A stretch of DNA of 64,000 nucleotides from Streptomyces sp. TBY4. Lineage in GTDB: Bacteria; Actinomycetota; Actinomycetes; Streptomycetales; Streptomycetaceae. Below, one piece after another: positions 44,166 to 52,240 of this stretch (the stretch's first letter is position 1; each line of letters begins with the position of its first letter). The notes below the pieces were generated by a model. The model did not search any database and was not told the origin of the DNA. It saw only the letters and a program-made list of their open reading frames with translations. The stretch is taken from the NCBI RefSeq assembly GCF_024213195.1, contig NZ_JANAVF010000002.1, positions 434,001-498,000 of the forward strand, given 5' to 3'. The position numbers were made by a program, and so were the translations under genes.

Positions 44166-44470
44166 CAGGCATCGTCGGCGGCGCTCCGTTCCTCGTCCGC
44201 GTCCCGGGTCCGGCGAGAACCGCAGCCTGCGGGCCACCACGTCGGCGAGCCGCCGTCCGTGGGCATAGGCGACCGGCGCACCGGAGTAGAGGTCCAGCAC
44301 TCCGGGGCTGATCCCACCGATCCGCAAGGGGAACGCGAACACCGCCACCGCGCCGGCGGTGACGGCTTCCAGGGCGAACACGGGTCATCGGAACCGTTCC
44401 CCGCCGGCCCGCAGATCGGGCGCCAGGACCCGGATCCTGGCCGGCCGGCCACCCGTCACCGCTCCGGCCG
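44166..44470 (-). pseudogene. GAF-domain remnant (broken GAF-ANTAR paralogue)
   Basis: The pieces RIRVLAPDLRAGGERFR and, in another frame, VFALEAVTAGAVAVFAFPLRIGGISPGVLDLYSGAPVAY form the second half of a GAF domain like those in streptomycete GAF-ANTAR proteins. They are separated by a frameshift with an intervening stop, and there is no ANTAR domain. It ends just upstream of the intact GAF-ANTAR gene. Confidence 0.65.
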
Positions 44471-45124
44471 CCGGGTGCCGGATGGGAGCCCCTGGCCGTA
44501 CGCGGCTGCCGGCGCCCTCCCGAGGGGCAGTACCAGCGCCCGGTGCAGCCCTGCGCCGGGCGGCCTGTGGACCTCGCCGACCTCGCGCCATCCCCAGGAC
44601 AGGAAGGCCGCCACGCTCCTGACGTCGGACTCGGGCACCAGGGTGGCGCCGAGCGATGCGCGATGGTCGTCCAGCAGCCGCTCCTGCAGCCGTCGGCCGA
44701 GGATGAGGGCCTGTTCGTGCGGGGCCACCACGACGTCGGTGACGGCGAATACGTGGCCGGAGGCGGTGAGTTGCTCGATGTCCCGGGGAAGGGGCCCGAG
44801 GAACCCCCTCCACCAGGAGCCGTCGCGCCGCAGGGGGAAGCCGAAGACGCATCCGAGCAAGGTGGCCCGCTCGGCGACCAGCATGGCGAATCCGGGCTGC
44901 CGGACATCGCCCGTCAGGCGGTGCAGGAAGGCTTCCCGGCTGCTGTGGGCCGTACCCGCCAACGGGTGGGAGGACTCCACGTACAGGTCCGACACGTCCT
45001 CCCTCAGTCCCTCGGCCTGCCATCGGTTCAGCCGCCGCAGGCGGATCGAGGTCATGTCGGCGGGTCCGTACGGAGCCCCGCGGCGGCCCCTCTGAGAACG
45101 CCCCAGCGGCGACGTGTCCGTCAC
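44456..45124 (-). CDS. GNAT-like acetyltransferase, coupled to STAS gene
   Basis: A 222-residue protein with GNAT-like layout. The N-terminal IRLRRLNRWQAEGLREDVSDLYVESS is followed by AMLVAERATLLGCVFGFPLRRDGSWWRGF (beta strands), then VFAVTDVVVAPHEQALILGRRLQERLLDD (strand 4 and CoA loop) and LGATLVPESDVRSVAAFLSWGWREVGEVHRP. The GTG start overlaps the TGA of the STAS gene as GTGA, so they are co-translated. The substrate is unknown; acetylation of a regulator or small molecule in stress control is possible. The extreme C-terminus overlaps the GAF remnant. Confidence 0.8.
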   Translation of the reverse strand: MTDTSPLGRSQRGRRGAPYGPADMTSIRLRRLNRWQAEGLREDVSDLYVESSHPLAGTAHSSREAFLHRLTGDVRQPGFAMLVAERATLLGCVFGFPLRRDGSWWRGFLGPLPRDIEQLTASGHVFAVTDVVVAPHEQALILGRRLQERLLDDHRASLGATLVPESDVRSVAAFLSWGWREVGEVHRPPGAGLHRALVLPLGRAPAAAYGQGLPSGTRRPER

Positions 45125-45477
45125 AGCGCACCGCCCGGGGCGGCGGGGAGGGCGGGAGCGGGACGGTCGCCGAGCAGGAAACCGGAACGGGTGATGTGGA
45201 TGATCCGGACCAGTGCGGGCGGCGGGTGGTGCAGCCTCAGGACTCCTCCGGCCGCCGTGATCCGCCACCACGATGAAAGGAGGACGCTCAGGCCACTGCC
45301 GTCACAGAAGGTGACGGCGGACAGGTCGATGTCGATGGTACGGACGCCGTCGTCCAGGCATCGCGCCAGTGACGCGCGCAGCGAATGGACGGTGGAGATG
45401 TCGAGCTCACCGGCCGGAGCGATCAGAACCCGGCTGTTCTCGTCGTACCTGGGGGCGTTCGGATCGGGGACACGCAT
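45121..45477 (-). CDS. STAS-domain anti-sigma factor antagonist-like protein
   Basis: A 118-residue STAS protein: VLIAPAGELDISTVHSLRASLARCLDDGVRTIDIDLSAVTFCDGSGLSVLL, followed by AAGGVLRLHHPPPALVRIIHITRS. In SpoIIAA-type antagonists the residue after the conserved Asp is the phosphorylated Ser; here it is Gly (CDGSG). So the usual kinase-phosphatase switch may not apply. GAGG lies about nine bases before the ATG at 45477. It is co-translated with the GNAT-like protein downstream and could act with the PP2C phosphatase encoded at 46408-48483. Confidence 0.88.
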   Translation of the reverse strand: MRVPDPNAPRYDENSRVLIAPAGELDISTVHSLRASLARCLDDGVRTIDIDLSAVTFCDGSGLSVLLSSWWRITAAGGVLRLHHPPPALVRIIHITRSGFLLGDRPAPALPAAPGGAL

Positions 45478-46097
45478 GATGGGGCGCCTCGGTTCGGGAC
45501 CAGCCGGGCAGTACCGGTCGGCGCCGGACTCCCCGGCTCCCCTCCGGTCACTTCCCGGTGCGGATGTGCGCGCGCGGCGGGCAGGGCCGGTCCGGCAGCC
45601 TGCGTTCCAGGATGGGGACGAACCATGCCCTCGGATGCGTCGGGGCCGGCGGATCGTGAGTCCGGCGGCGACGCGGAGATCTGTTGCAGGCAACGCGCCG
45701 TCAGGGTCTGGAACGGGGACGTTCTGTTCGCAGCATAGCCCGGTACCGGTGCCGGCGGAGGGGCGCAAGCAGGCCTCCTCTGGCTGGTTGCCGACCGGCG
45801 CGCGGGCTTGACCGACTTGCGCCCCTGCTGCGAGCGGGCGCGGAAACGATCCGAATCCGGGTTCGGGGGCGTCGAGGACGTGGACGCGGGGATGAAGCTC
45901 GATCACCGACGTCGCCGGGGGCAGCTCGACCCAGGACGAAACGGATGGTTCGCCTCCCGACGCCGCCACACCGGGGACGGACGTCACCCGTGTGCCTCGC
46001 TCCGTAGTCGAAATGATGCAGACCGTCACTGTGCGTGTCAGCGTGGTCCGGGAGGAATCCGTACCCCACCCCCCCCGCATCAAGAGGAGTCGCCGTC
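45478..46097. other. Long intergenic stretch upstream of the STAS gene
   Basis: About 620 bases. A plus-strand ATG frame at 45626-45738 (37 codons, ending VWNGDVLFAA) has only a weak ribosome site and is not called. No other gene, repeat or RNA fold was recognised. It must contain the STAS operon promoter on the left and the promoter of the small gene at 46098 on the right. Confidence 0.4.
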
Positions 46098-46298
46098 ATG
46101 GGCGGTAGGCAGGACAAACGCAAGGAGTCGGGTAAGGGCCGCGAGGCGCAGGAGCACCATCGCCCCGGAGACCCGGCGCGCACCCAGCCGGGCAAGTCGT
46201 CCGGCGAGCAGGGACAGAAGCCCGGCGAGAAGGAGACCTCGCGCCGTCGCGAGGACGACCTGCTGCGCGAAGAGGACCTGCACGACGAGACGTTCTGA
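46098..46298 (+). CDS. Small highly charged hydrophilic protein
   Basis: A 66-residue protein of almost only Lys, Arg, Glu, Asp, Gly and Gln (starting MGGRQDKRKESGKGREAQE, ending LREEDLHDETF). It has no hydrophobic segment and no cysteine, as in disordered desiccation- or stress-protective proteins. GAGGAG stands eight bases before the ATG. It ends at a strong hairpin. Function unknown; hydrophilin-like behaviour is inferred from composition only. Confidence 0.75.
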   Translation: MGGRQDKRKESGKGREAQEHHRPGDPARTQPGKSSGEQGQKPGEKETSRRREDDLLREEDLHDETF

Positions 46299-46324
46299 CC
46301 AGAGCACCACGCACCCCCACGCTC

Positions 46325-46362
46325 AGAGCCCGGCCGGCCCACAGTCACCCCGGCCGGGCTCT
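46325..46362. terminator. Bidirectional hairpin terminator between small hydrophilic gene and PP2C gene
   Basis: AGAGCCCGGCCGG and CCGGCCGGGCTCT form a perfect 13-bp stem around a 12-base loop, midway between two convergent stop codons. Confidence 0.85.
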
Positions 46363-46407
46363 GTCACGTCCCGCCCTCACATGTGCCCCGGCCCGGTCGT
46401 GGGGGTG

Positions 46408-48483
46408 TCAGTGCCGGACCCGGGCGATGAGCAGGGCGACGTCGTCGTGGTCGCCGGGGCGGCGCAGTGCGTGGAGGAGCATGTCGCAGGTCTCCTCCAG
46501 GGATCGCGGCGGCTTTTCGAGGAGGGCGAGGAGAGCGTTCAGGCGCTCGTCGATGGCCTGGTCGCGGGTTTCGACCAGGCCATCGGTATAGAGGACCAGT
46601 TGGTCGCCCGGGTGGAGATCGAACGTGGTGGTGTGGAAGAGGACGTCGCCGACGCCGAGAGGGACTCCGGTGGGCAGTTCCAATAGTTCGGGCGGCCGTC
46701 CCGGACGCATCAACACAGGGGGCAGATGCCCCGCGTTGGAGATGAGGCAGCGGGCGTGATGGGGGTCGTAGACGGCGTAGACGCAGGTCGTGATGGTCTG
46801 CCCCATGGGGTCGGCCAGGCGGTCGAGGTGACGCAGTACCTGCGCGGGGTCGAGGTCGAGTTCGGCCAGTGTGCGGGTGGCGGTGCGGAGCTGGCCCATC
46901 GTCGCTGCGGCGCTGATGCCGCTGCCCATGACGTCGCCGACGACGAGGGCGGTCTTGTCGCTCGTCAGGGGGATGACGTCGAACCAGTCGCCGCCGACCT
47001 CGTCCGCCGCTTGGGCCGGCTGATAGCGGTAGGCGATCTCCAGGCCGGGCGGGTCCGGTGGCTCCTGGGGGAGGAGGCTGCGCTGGAGGGTGAGGGCGGT
47101 GTTGCGTGCGTGCTGGTACCAGCGGGCGTTGTCGATGCACACGGCGGCCCGCGCGGCCAGCTCGCCGGCCAGGACCTCGTCGTCGGCGGTGAACGGTTCC
47201 GGATTGCGCAGACGCTTGAGGTCGAGGGCGCCCAGGACTTCGCCGCGGGCGATCAGCGGCACGGCCAGGTAGGAGTGGAGGCCCGCGGCGGCCAGCATGC
47301 CGACGGCTTCGGGACTGCTGGCGATGCGGATCAGGTCATCGGCGTCCACGCGGGGCACGCGGACCGGGCGGCCGGTGTTCACGCACTGGGTGACCAGCCG
47401 GTCGGCGTCGTAGCGCGCCACCTCACCGGGCGGATCGGCCGCACGCACCGCCTCGCTGGGGTACGCGGCAGCCACGGCCAGGGCCCTGAACACCGCTGCC
47501 CCTTCGTGTACGGCAACGGCCGCGCGGCTGTGCAGGATGCTGTCGAGCACGTCCACCGCGGCCACGTCGGCCAGTTCCGGCACGGAGACCTCGGCGAGTT
47601 CGCGGGCGGTCTGGTCGAGGTCGAGCGTGGTCCCGATGCGCAGGGAGGCGTCGGCTACGAGCGCGAGGCGCTGCCGCGCCCCGGCTGCCTCGGCCGTGGC
47701 GCGATGCCGTTCGCTCACGTCGACGACAGAGGTCGCGACCCCGAGCACCTTCCCGTTGGGGGCCTCCAGCCGGTAGAAGGACACCGACCACACGTGCTCA
47801 CGGCCCGGGTCGGCCGGGGTGCGCCCCGTGGACTCTCGGTCAAGGATCGGGATTCCGGTGGCCAGAACCTCACGCATCGCGGACTCGATGGCCCCGGCGT
47901 CCAGAAAGGGCAATGCCTCTCGGATGTTCCGGCCGACATGCTCGGCAGCCGGCAGGCCGTTGATGCGTTCCAGCGCCGGATTGACGGTCACGTACCGCAG
48001 ATCGGTGTCGATCATCGCCAGCCCGATCGGGGACTGCGAAATCAGCCGGGTGGACAGCGCCAGATCCCGCTCCACCTGCCGCAGCGTCGCCTGGTCGGTG
48101 GCAAGGCCCAGGGCATAGACGCCTTTGTGGCCGTCCTCCAGCCTCATGTTCCGGAACTCCACCAGTCGCGTGGCGCCATCCTTGTGCCGCACGGGAAACA
48201 CGCCCGCCCAGCTCCCCCCGCCCGCCATGACCCGGGCGAACAGCTCCACCACCAGCTCCAGGTGCTGCTCGTGGACCAGCAGCCGGCCCGCGAACCGGCC
48301 GAGAGCCTCAGCGGAGGTGTACCCGAACAGCTCCTCGGCCTGCGGGCTCCACAACGTGATCCGCCCCTCCGCGTCGAGCACCACAGCGGCGACCTTCAGG
48401 ACGTCCAGCAGGCCCCCCGGCTCAGGTGAACCACCATCCGCGGGCTGGCCCGGGTAGGCCGGGAAGGATTCGGCTGCTCGCAT
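46408..48483 (-). CDS. PAS-PAS-GAF-PP2C (SpoIIE-type) phosphatase
   Basis: A 691-residue sensor phosphatase. PAS-1 spans about 25-135 (VVLDAEGRITLWSPQAEELFGYTSAEALGR) and PAS-2 about 145-260 (MIDTDLRYVTVNPALERINGL). A GAF domain lies at about 275-455. The SpoIIE-type PP2C domain (about 475-690) has GGDWFDVIPL, VVGDVMGSGISAAATMGQLRT, NAGHLPP, LVLYTDGLVETR and DDVALLIAR, all metal-binding motifs intact. Such proteins dephosphorylate STAS antagonists and thereby release stress sigma factors. AAGGAG lies seven bases before the ATG. No kinase domain is fused; STAS proteins at 45.1 and 51.4 kb are candidate substrates. Confidence 0.94.
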   Translation of the reverse strand: MRAAESFPAYPGQPADGGSPEPGGLLDVLKVAAVVLDAEGRITLWSPQAEELFGYTSAEALGRFAGRLLVHEQHLELVVELFARVMAGGGSWAGVFPVRHKDGATRLVEFRNMRLEDGHKGVYALGLATDQATLRQVERDLALSTRLISQSPIGLAMIDTDLRYVTVNPALERINGLPAAEHVGRNIREALPFLDAGAIESAMREVLATGIPILDRESTGRTPADPGREHVWSVSFYRLEAPNGKVLGVATSVVDVSERHRATAEAAGARQRLALVADASLRIGTTLDLDQTARELAEVSVPELADVAAVDVLDSILHSRAAVAVHEGAAVFRALAVAAAYPSEAVRAADPPGEVARYDADRLVTQCVNTGRPVRVPRVDADDLIRIASSPEAVGMLAAAGLHSYLAVPLIARGEVLGALDLKRLRNPEPFTADDEVLAGELAARAAVCIDNARWYQHARNTALTLQRSLLPQEPPDPPGLEIAYRYQPAQAADEVGGDWFDVIPLTSDKTALVVGDVMGSGISAAATMGQLRTATRTLAELDLDPAQVLRHLDRLADPMGQTITTCVYAVYDPHHARCLISNAGHLPPVLMRPGRPPELLELPTGVPLGVGDVLFHTTTFDLHPGDQLVLYTDGLVETRDQAIDERLNALLALLEKPPRSLEETCDMLLHALRRPGDHDDVALLIARVRH

Positions 48484-48699
48484 CCCAAGGCTCCTTCCAC
48501 GCCCGCCCCCGCTGGTGACCCGTACTCTCCTCGTCAGCGGAGTCGATGTGTGCCGGAGCGGCGCCAGGAAGAGCAGCCCGTCGGCGACGGCGCCGATGAC
48601 CGTACGGACCCGCTGGCAGCCGCACTCCCAGCCTGCCCCCGGCTGCCGGTCGACACCACCCCAGGGACGTCACCTTCCTGGCCTCAGTTCGCCATCGGA
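48484..48699. other. Intergenic stretch between PP2C gene and DUF5994 regulatory block
   Basis: About 216 bases of divergent intergenic DNA, containing the PP2C promoter region on its left side. No feature was recognised. Confidence 0.35.
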
Positions 48700-48855
48700 C
48701 CGGAAAATACCTGGTCAGAACCAGCTTCCGGGGCCGTGGACCGGAGTAGGGTGAAGGAACCGGGAGTATTTCGTACCTCTGCCTCCACGCGGACGTCGTT
48801 TCCGGCGATCACTGCACCGGGCCGTACGCCAACAGCCCGGGGACGGGTCCGCGCC
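48700..48855 (+). promoter_or_regulatory. Conserved upstream block of DUF5994 copy 2
   Basis: It contains TACCTGGTCAGAACC (48709), GACCGGAGTAGGGTG (48740s), ACCGGGAGTATTTCG, GTTTCCGGCGATCA (48798), CCGGGCCGT and GCCCGGGGAC, in the same order as upstream of copy 1 at 32690-32845. GTTTCC-N15-GGG about 35 bases before the ATG fits a stress sigma-factor promoter in outline. Shared non-coding order implies common regulation or a duplicated gene with its promoter. Confidence 0.6.
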
Positions 48856-49431
48856 ATGACTGCGACCATCGACCGCGCGGCGTCCCGCGTCCAGGCTCCC
48901 TCTCTCCCGGCCCGCCTGTCGCTCACGCCCAAGACCACGCTCGCCGGCCGGCTGGACGGCGCCTGGTGGCCACGCTCCCGCGACCTCACCGCCGAGCTTC
49001 CGTTGCTGGCCGACGCGTTGGAGGAGCCCTGGGGGCGCGTCACCCGTGTCACGGTGAACCCCACCCGCTGGCCTCTCGTACCGCACACAGTGCCCGCCGG
49101 CGGGAACAACCTGCACGTGGGCTGGTTCACCGAACAGCACCCCGACACGCTGATCCTGCTCTCCTACACCGTCGGCCGCTGGGACCTGCTGGTGATCCCG
49201 CCCGAGACCGAACCCGCTGCGGCGGCCCGGCTGATGGCCGCCGCCGCGATCCCGGGCAGCGTCCTCACCGCCGGCGACCTCCTGGCCAACGAAGCCACCA
49301 TCGGTCGTGGCCTACGGGACTCCCGAAGCCGCGTAGACGACTGGGAGGCCGAAGGCGGGGCGTGCATGTCGCCCTTCGGGAACCTGCTCGGGTCACGGGC
49401 CCTGCCCCTGCCCGGAAGCACATGGAGGTGA
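48856..49431 (+). CDS. DUF5994 family protein (copy 2)
   Basis: A 191-residue protein closely related to the product of 32096-32686. The shared core is LTPKTTLAGRLDGAWWPRSRDL, TRVTVNPTRWPLVP, HVGWFTEQHPDTLILLSYTVGRWDLLVIPP and AAARLMAAAAIPGSVLTA. The tails differ. Function unknown. It heads a short plus-strand operon of small proteins (36, 88 and 90 residues). The start is the ATG that aligns with copy 1 and follows the conserved leader. Confidence 0.88.
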   Translation: MTATIDRAASRVQAPSLPARLSLTPKTTLAGRLDGAWWPRSRDLTAELPLLADALEEPWGRVTRVTVNPTRWPLVPHTVPAGGNNLHVGWFTEQHPDTLILLSYTVGRWDLLVIPPETEPAAAARLMAAAAIPGSVLTAGDLLANEATIGRGLRDSRSRVDDWEAEGGACMSPFGNLLGSRALPLPGSTWR

Positions 49432-49436
49432 GGAGC

Positions 49437-49547
49437 GTGGAGACCATCGTCCTCATCGCAGCGGTCATCCTCATGACCGGCATCGGGATGCGCCTGATCC
49501 ACCTGCTCAACGCACAGCACGACGCGCGGATCACCGCCTACCGCTGA
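49437..49547 (+). CDS. Single-helix membrane microprotein (36 residues)
   Basis: A GTG at 49437, five bases after the DUF5994 stop, is preceded by GGAGGTGAGGAG overlapping that stop. The product starts VETIVLIAAVILMTGIGMRL and ends HLLNAQHDARITAYR: one membrane helix and a short basic tail. Too short for automatic gene finders, but the ribosome site and codon use are good. It probably works with its neighbours at the membrane; function unknown. Confidence 0.65.
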   Translation: METIVLIAAVILMTGIGMRLIHLLNAQHDARITAYR

Positions 49548-49617
49548 CCGGCCCAGCGGGTGGGCGCCCGCGCCCACCCGCCGACTTCTCCGCCCACTAC
49601 AAAGGGAACACGCCAAC

Positions 49618-49884
49618 GTGAAGTACATCGAGACCCAGATATCGCCGTCGCTCGGACACGCCGAGGTACGGATCATCGCGCACACCCCCGAAGCCGCCCG
49701 AGCGGTCGCGGAGGTGCTTCGCCACTGCTTCGCCGGCGCGGAACAGCGCAGCTACCCAGGTCTCGACGGCGACACCCGCCTCCACCTCACCGTGGACACG
49801 GCAACACCGGCCGGCCCCGCCCGCTCCTGGCTGGCCACCAGCAGAACCCCCGTCGGCGCCGGCATCCACTCCGACGAGACCTGA
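49618..49884 (+). CDS. Small hypothetical protein
   Basis: An 88-residue soluble protein, alternating strands and one helix (AEVRIIAHTPEAARAVAEVLRHCF). It starts with GTG after AAGGGA. Third gene in the DUF5994 operon, 70 bases after the microprotein. I recognise no family; conserved-looking strands and codon bias support a real gene. Confidence 0.7.
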   Translation: MKYIETQISPSLGHAEVRIIAHTPEAARAVAEVLRHCFAGAEQRSYPGLDGDTRLHLTVDTATPAGPARSWLATSRTPVGAGIHSDET

Positions 49885-49933
49885 GAGCCAGGGCCCGGAA
49901 GCCCACCCACCCCGCACACGAGAGGACGCGGTC

Positions 49934-50206
49934 ATGGCCACCCTGCACGAACGCAAGACCTACCGCGATCAGGTGCTCCGGGTCCTGTACGAAGCAGTCG
50001 AAGGCAACCGCCTCCTCGGCATCACCGGAGCCCAGCTCCGCCATGACCTCCACGTGCCGGAACAGGACCTGGCCGCCGCCTGCACCTACCTGGCAGGCGA
50101 GGGCTTGATCACGGTCGACTGGGAGCCGGGCAACACGCCCGCGATGGTCACCCTCACGCACGAGGGAATTCGGCGCATGGAGGCCGAGGAGGAAGAACGC
50201 GGCTGA
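49934..50206 (+). CDS. Small winged-helix-like hypothetical protein
   Basis: A 90-residue protein. RDQVLRVLYEAVEGNRLLGITGAQLRHDLHVPEQDLAAACTYLAGEGLITVDWEP has the helix-turn-helix plus wing pattern of a small MarR/ArsR-like DNA-binding fold, ending in a basic-acidic helix (HEGIRRMEAEEEER). GAGAGGA precedes the ATG. Last gene of the DUF5994 operon, followed by a strong hairpin. It may regulate the operon; alternatively it binds protein. Confidence 0.72.
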   Translation: MATLHERKTYRDQVLRVLYEAVEGNRLLGITGAQLRHDLHVPEQDLAAACTYLAGEGLITVDWEPGNTPAMVTLTHEGIRRMEAEEEERG

Positions 50207-50277
50207 GCGGTCCTTCAGCCCCGCCGCTCGGCCGCGCACGGCCGGCGGCCAGGCGGATTTGGCGTGCCGCAGGACGA

Positions 50278-50298
50278 CCGGGCGCCGGGGGCGCCCGG
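50278..50298. terminator. Hairpin between convergent operons
   Basis: CCGGGCGCC and GGCGCCCGG pair perfectly over 9 bp around GGG. It lies between the stop of the winged-helix-like gene and the stop of the CysRS-like gene on the other strand. Confidence 0.65.
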
Positions 50299-50300
50299 AG

Positions 50301-51083
50301 TCATGGCGTCGCCTGGTGCTGGTGACCGACCTCGCGTACGAGGTCCAGCCCGAGCACGCGGTCGAGGAAGGCGAACGTCTCGAACTTGGCGCCGGCCGGT
50401 ACATCAGCGCGTGTCGCCACGTCGGCCAGCAGGTCCAGGACGGCGGGGACGCCGAGATCGTCGGCGAGCACGGCCTGAGCCTGCCGCAGCTCGTCGGCAG
50501 GAATCGGCCTGGACGGCTGCTGCGCCCATTCGGCCACCTGCTGACGCCAGTGCGTCAAGGTCCGCCGGGCCTCGGCAAGCGCGGAGCCGGTGACCGTGAC
50601 CGGCAGGCCGTAGGCATGGCCGAGCAACAGCATCCTCACAGCCAGCGGATCGGTCCCAGCCGGGGCGAATCCTTCCGGGGGCGGCGGGCTGACCTGGCCC
50701 ACCTCGATCCGGACTCCGTCGGCCGCGTCCGGCAGGACGGTGTCGTGCGCGAGGACCTGCACGTCGGCAGCCGCGCAGAACGTCTCGGTCAGCTGGTGAA
50801 CACCGATGGTGGCGGGCGGGTGGATGCCGAGAGCAGCCACGGCCCGATCGAGCACCTGGTCTTGCTCATGCGGGAGGTCCGGCGTGGTGAGGGCCGTAAG
50901 AACCTGCAGGCCGTGCAACTCCGCGGCGCGCGCCAGCACGTCGCCGACCAGAAGGGCCCGCAGATGCGCCAAACCGATCCCCGTATCGATGACCGGCAGG
51001 TGGACACAGATGCGCAGCAGATGCCGGTGGGCGGAAGGAATCTCCACGAACCGGCCGGTGCGGGTGTCGGCGAAACGAAGCAT
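50301..51083 (-). CDS. Cysteinyl-tRNA synthetase-like protein lacking HIGH and KMSKS motifs
   Basis: A 260-residue protein. Its start, MLRFADTRTGRFVEI, and the segment GIGLAHLRALLVGDVLARAAELHGLQVL parallel the catalytic-domain opening of cysteinyl-tRNA synthetase. The HIGH signature is replaced by LAHL, and no KMSKS follows. The C-terminal part (TLTHWRQQVAEWA, PAVLDLLADVATRADVPAGAKFETFAFLDRVLGLDL) matches the helical domain of that enzyme. At 260 residues it is far shorter than the roughly 460 of the real enzyme. It is not expected to aminoacylate; a regulatory or amide-forming side role is possible but unknown. Confidence 0.75.
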   Translation of the reverse strand: MLRFADTRTGRFVEIPSAHRHLLRICVHLPVIDTGIGLAHLRALLVGDVLARAAELHGLQVLTALTTPDLPHEQDQVLDRAVAALGIHPPATIGVHQLTETFCAAADVQVLAHDTVLPDAADGVRIEVGQVSPPPPEGFAPAGTDPLAVRMLLLGHAYGLPVTVTGSALAEARRTLTHWRQQVAEWAQQPSRPIPADELRQAQAVLADDLGVPAVLDLLADVATRADVPAGAKFETFAFLDRVLGLDLVREVGHQHQATP

Positions 51084-51407
51084 GATGCGGAGGCTAGTCC
51101 TGGAAACCTCCGGTACCGGGGAGGACCCGTTCCTGCGTGAGAACCAGTTGTGCGACCGGATCCGGGGGCGACCCGGTCTGGTGATCTTGCAGGCTGAGCC
51201 GAAGACGGACGTGGCACTGCCCCACGTGGTGCGGATCGCCCAGGGGAGTGAGGTGTGGCTGTATCTGCAGCCGACGATGTCCACGCGTCACCGCACGGAG
51301 ACCGTGGAGATCATCGACGGAGCCCGTCTGGACAAGCCCCAGCTCCACAGCCAGGCCGCACATGCCGCCTTAGCGCATCGGCGTAGTCGCGAAGGTGCAC
51401 TGCTCCG
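51084..51407. other. Gene-free stretch with one unassigned plus-strand frame
   Basis: About 320 bases between the start of the CysRS-like gene and the stop of a STAS gene. A plus-strand frame (51105-51390) includes GRPGLVILQAEPKTDVALPH and SEVWLYLQPTMSTRHRTETVEIIDGARLD with high third-position GC, but no start signal or known family. Probably a remnant. Confidence 0.35.
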
Positions 51408-51809
51408 CTACGCGGGCAGTGGACCGGCGAGGAAGTCGGCGTCTTGGGAGCGCTGTGCGCGTTGCTCGATGAGGCGGCGGAAGCTCGCTACGGTGTAGCG
51501 CTCTCCGGTGGAGGAGCCGGGCCCGGGGATGCCGGCGACCTGGGCCATGAGCTGCTGGGGCTGGGGCTGCCAACCGACTGCCAGGAAGCGAAGACCAAGG
51601 CATTCCGCGCGCCGGTGCAGGTCCAGAAGGTGGAGCAGGCCGGAGGCGTCCATGGTCACCACGCCGTGCAGATCGACCATGAGGTCCCGTGCATCGACGG
51701 CGATGCCATCCAGCGCCTGCTGGAACACCACCCCCGCGTGCTCGTCGAGCTTACCTCCGGCGCTGATCAGGACCGAGCTGCCGCTGTGCTGGACGTCCGT
51801 GGTGATCAC
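51408..51809 (-). CDS. STAS-domain protein without phosphorylatable serine
   Basis: A 133-residue STAS protein: SVLISAGGKLDEHAGVVFQQALDGIAVDARDLMVDLHGVVTMDASGLLHLLDLHRRAECLGLRF, then a basic tail (RRLIEQRAQRSQDADFL). The site that is phosphorylated in SpoIIAA-type antagonists is Ala (MDASG). GAAGGAG five to six bases before the GTG at 51809 fixes the start inside a longer open frame. Likely part of the same partner-switching network as the PP2C phosphatase and the STAS protein at 45.1 kb. Confidence 0.86.
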   Translation of the reverse strand: MITTDVQHSGSSVLISAGGKLDEHAGVVFQQALDGIAVDARDLMVDLHGVVTMDASGLLHLLDLHRRAECLGLRFLAVGWQPQPQQLMAQVAGIPGPGSSTGERYTVASFRRLIEQRAQRSQDADFLAGPLPA

Positions 51810-51989
51810 GCAAACTCCTTCCCCCGGAGGCACCAAGGCCCACGGGGCTCCCATCTTGGCCCGGCGCTCACCAGCGGGGGTGAGGGACGCGCTGAACCGT
51901 GGGTTCGAACGCTCGGCGATTCGCTCGGCGGTGCGGCCCCGCCGTCGGTCGCGGCTTGGCGGGCCAGGCCGTCGGGACGATGCGGACCG

Positions 51990-52240
51990 CCCTCCCCTCA
52001 CCATTCGGCCAGGAGATGCCTCCGGCATGTGAGAGGTCGGGCTGGGCCACGGCGATCCCTTGCTGGAGCACCGGCTTGAAGTCCCAACGGGAGCAGAGTC
52101 GTTCGCCCGTTGCGATGGGGATGGTGGTGGAGCGTACGACCTCGCCGATGCGGGCGCTCATCTCGGGACCACAGGTTTCTCGACGAAGAACGGCAGGTAC
52201 GGCTTCAGCAGGGGGAGCACCCGTCGAGCCATGGGGCGGC
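51990..52240 (-). pseudogene. Remnant of a galactonate dehydratase-like enolase-superfamily enzyme
   Basis: On the minus strand RVLPLLKPYLPFFVEKPV, then after a frameshift MSARIGEVVRSTTIPIATGERLCSRWDFKPVLQQGIAVAQPDLSHAGGIS, match the metal-binding barrel region of mandelate-racemase/galactonate-dehydratase enzymes (ATGERL and QPDLSHAGGI blocks). No N-terminal capping domain and no C-terminus remain. It is a fragment of a sugar-acid catabolism gene. Confidence 0.75.

Noticed and set aside
45626..45738. 37-codon plus-strand ORF ending VWNGDVLFAA
   Set aside because: Weak ribosome site, no recognisable motif, isolated in a long intergenic region.
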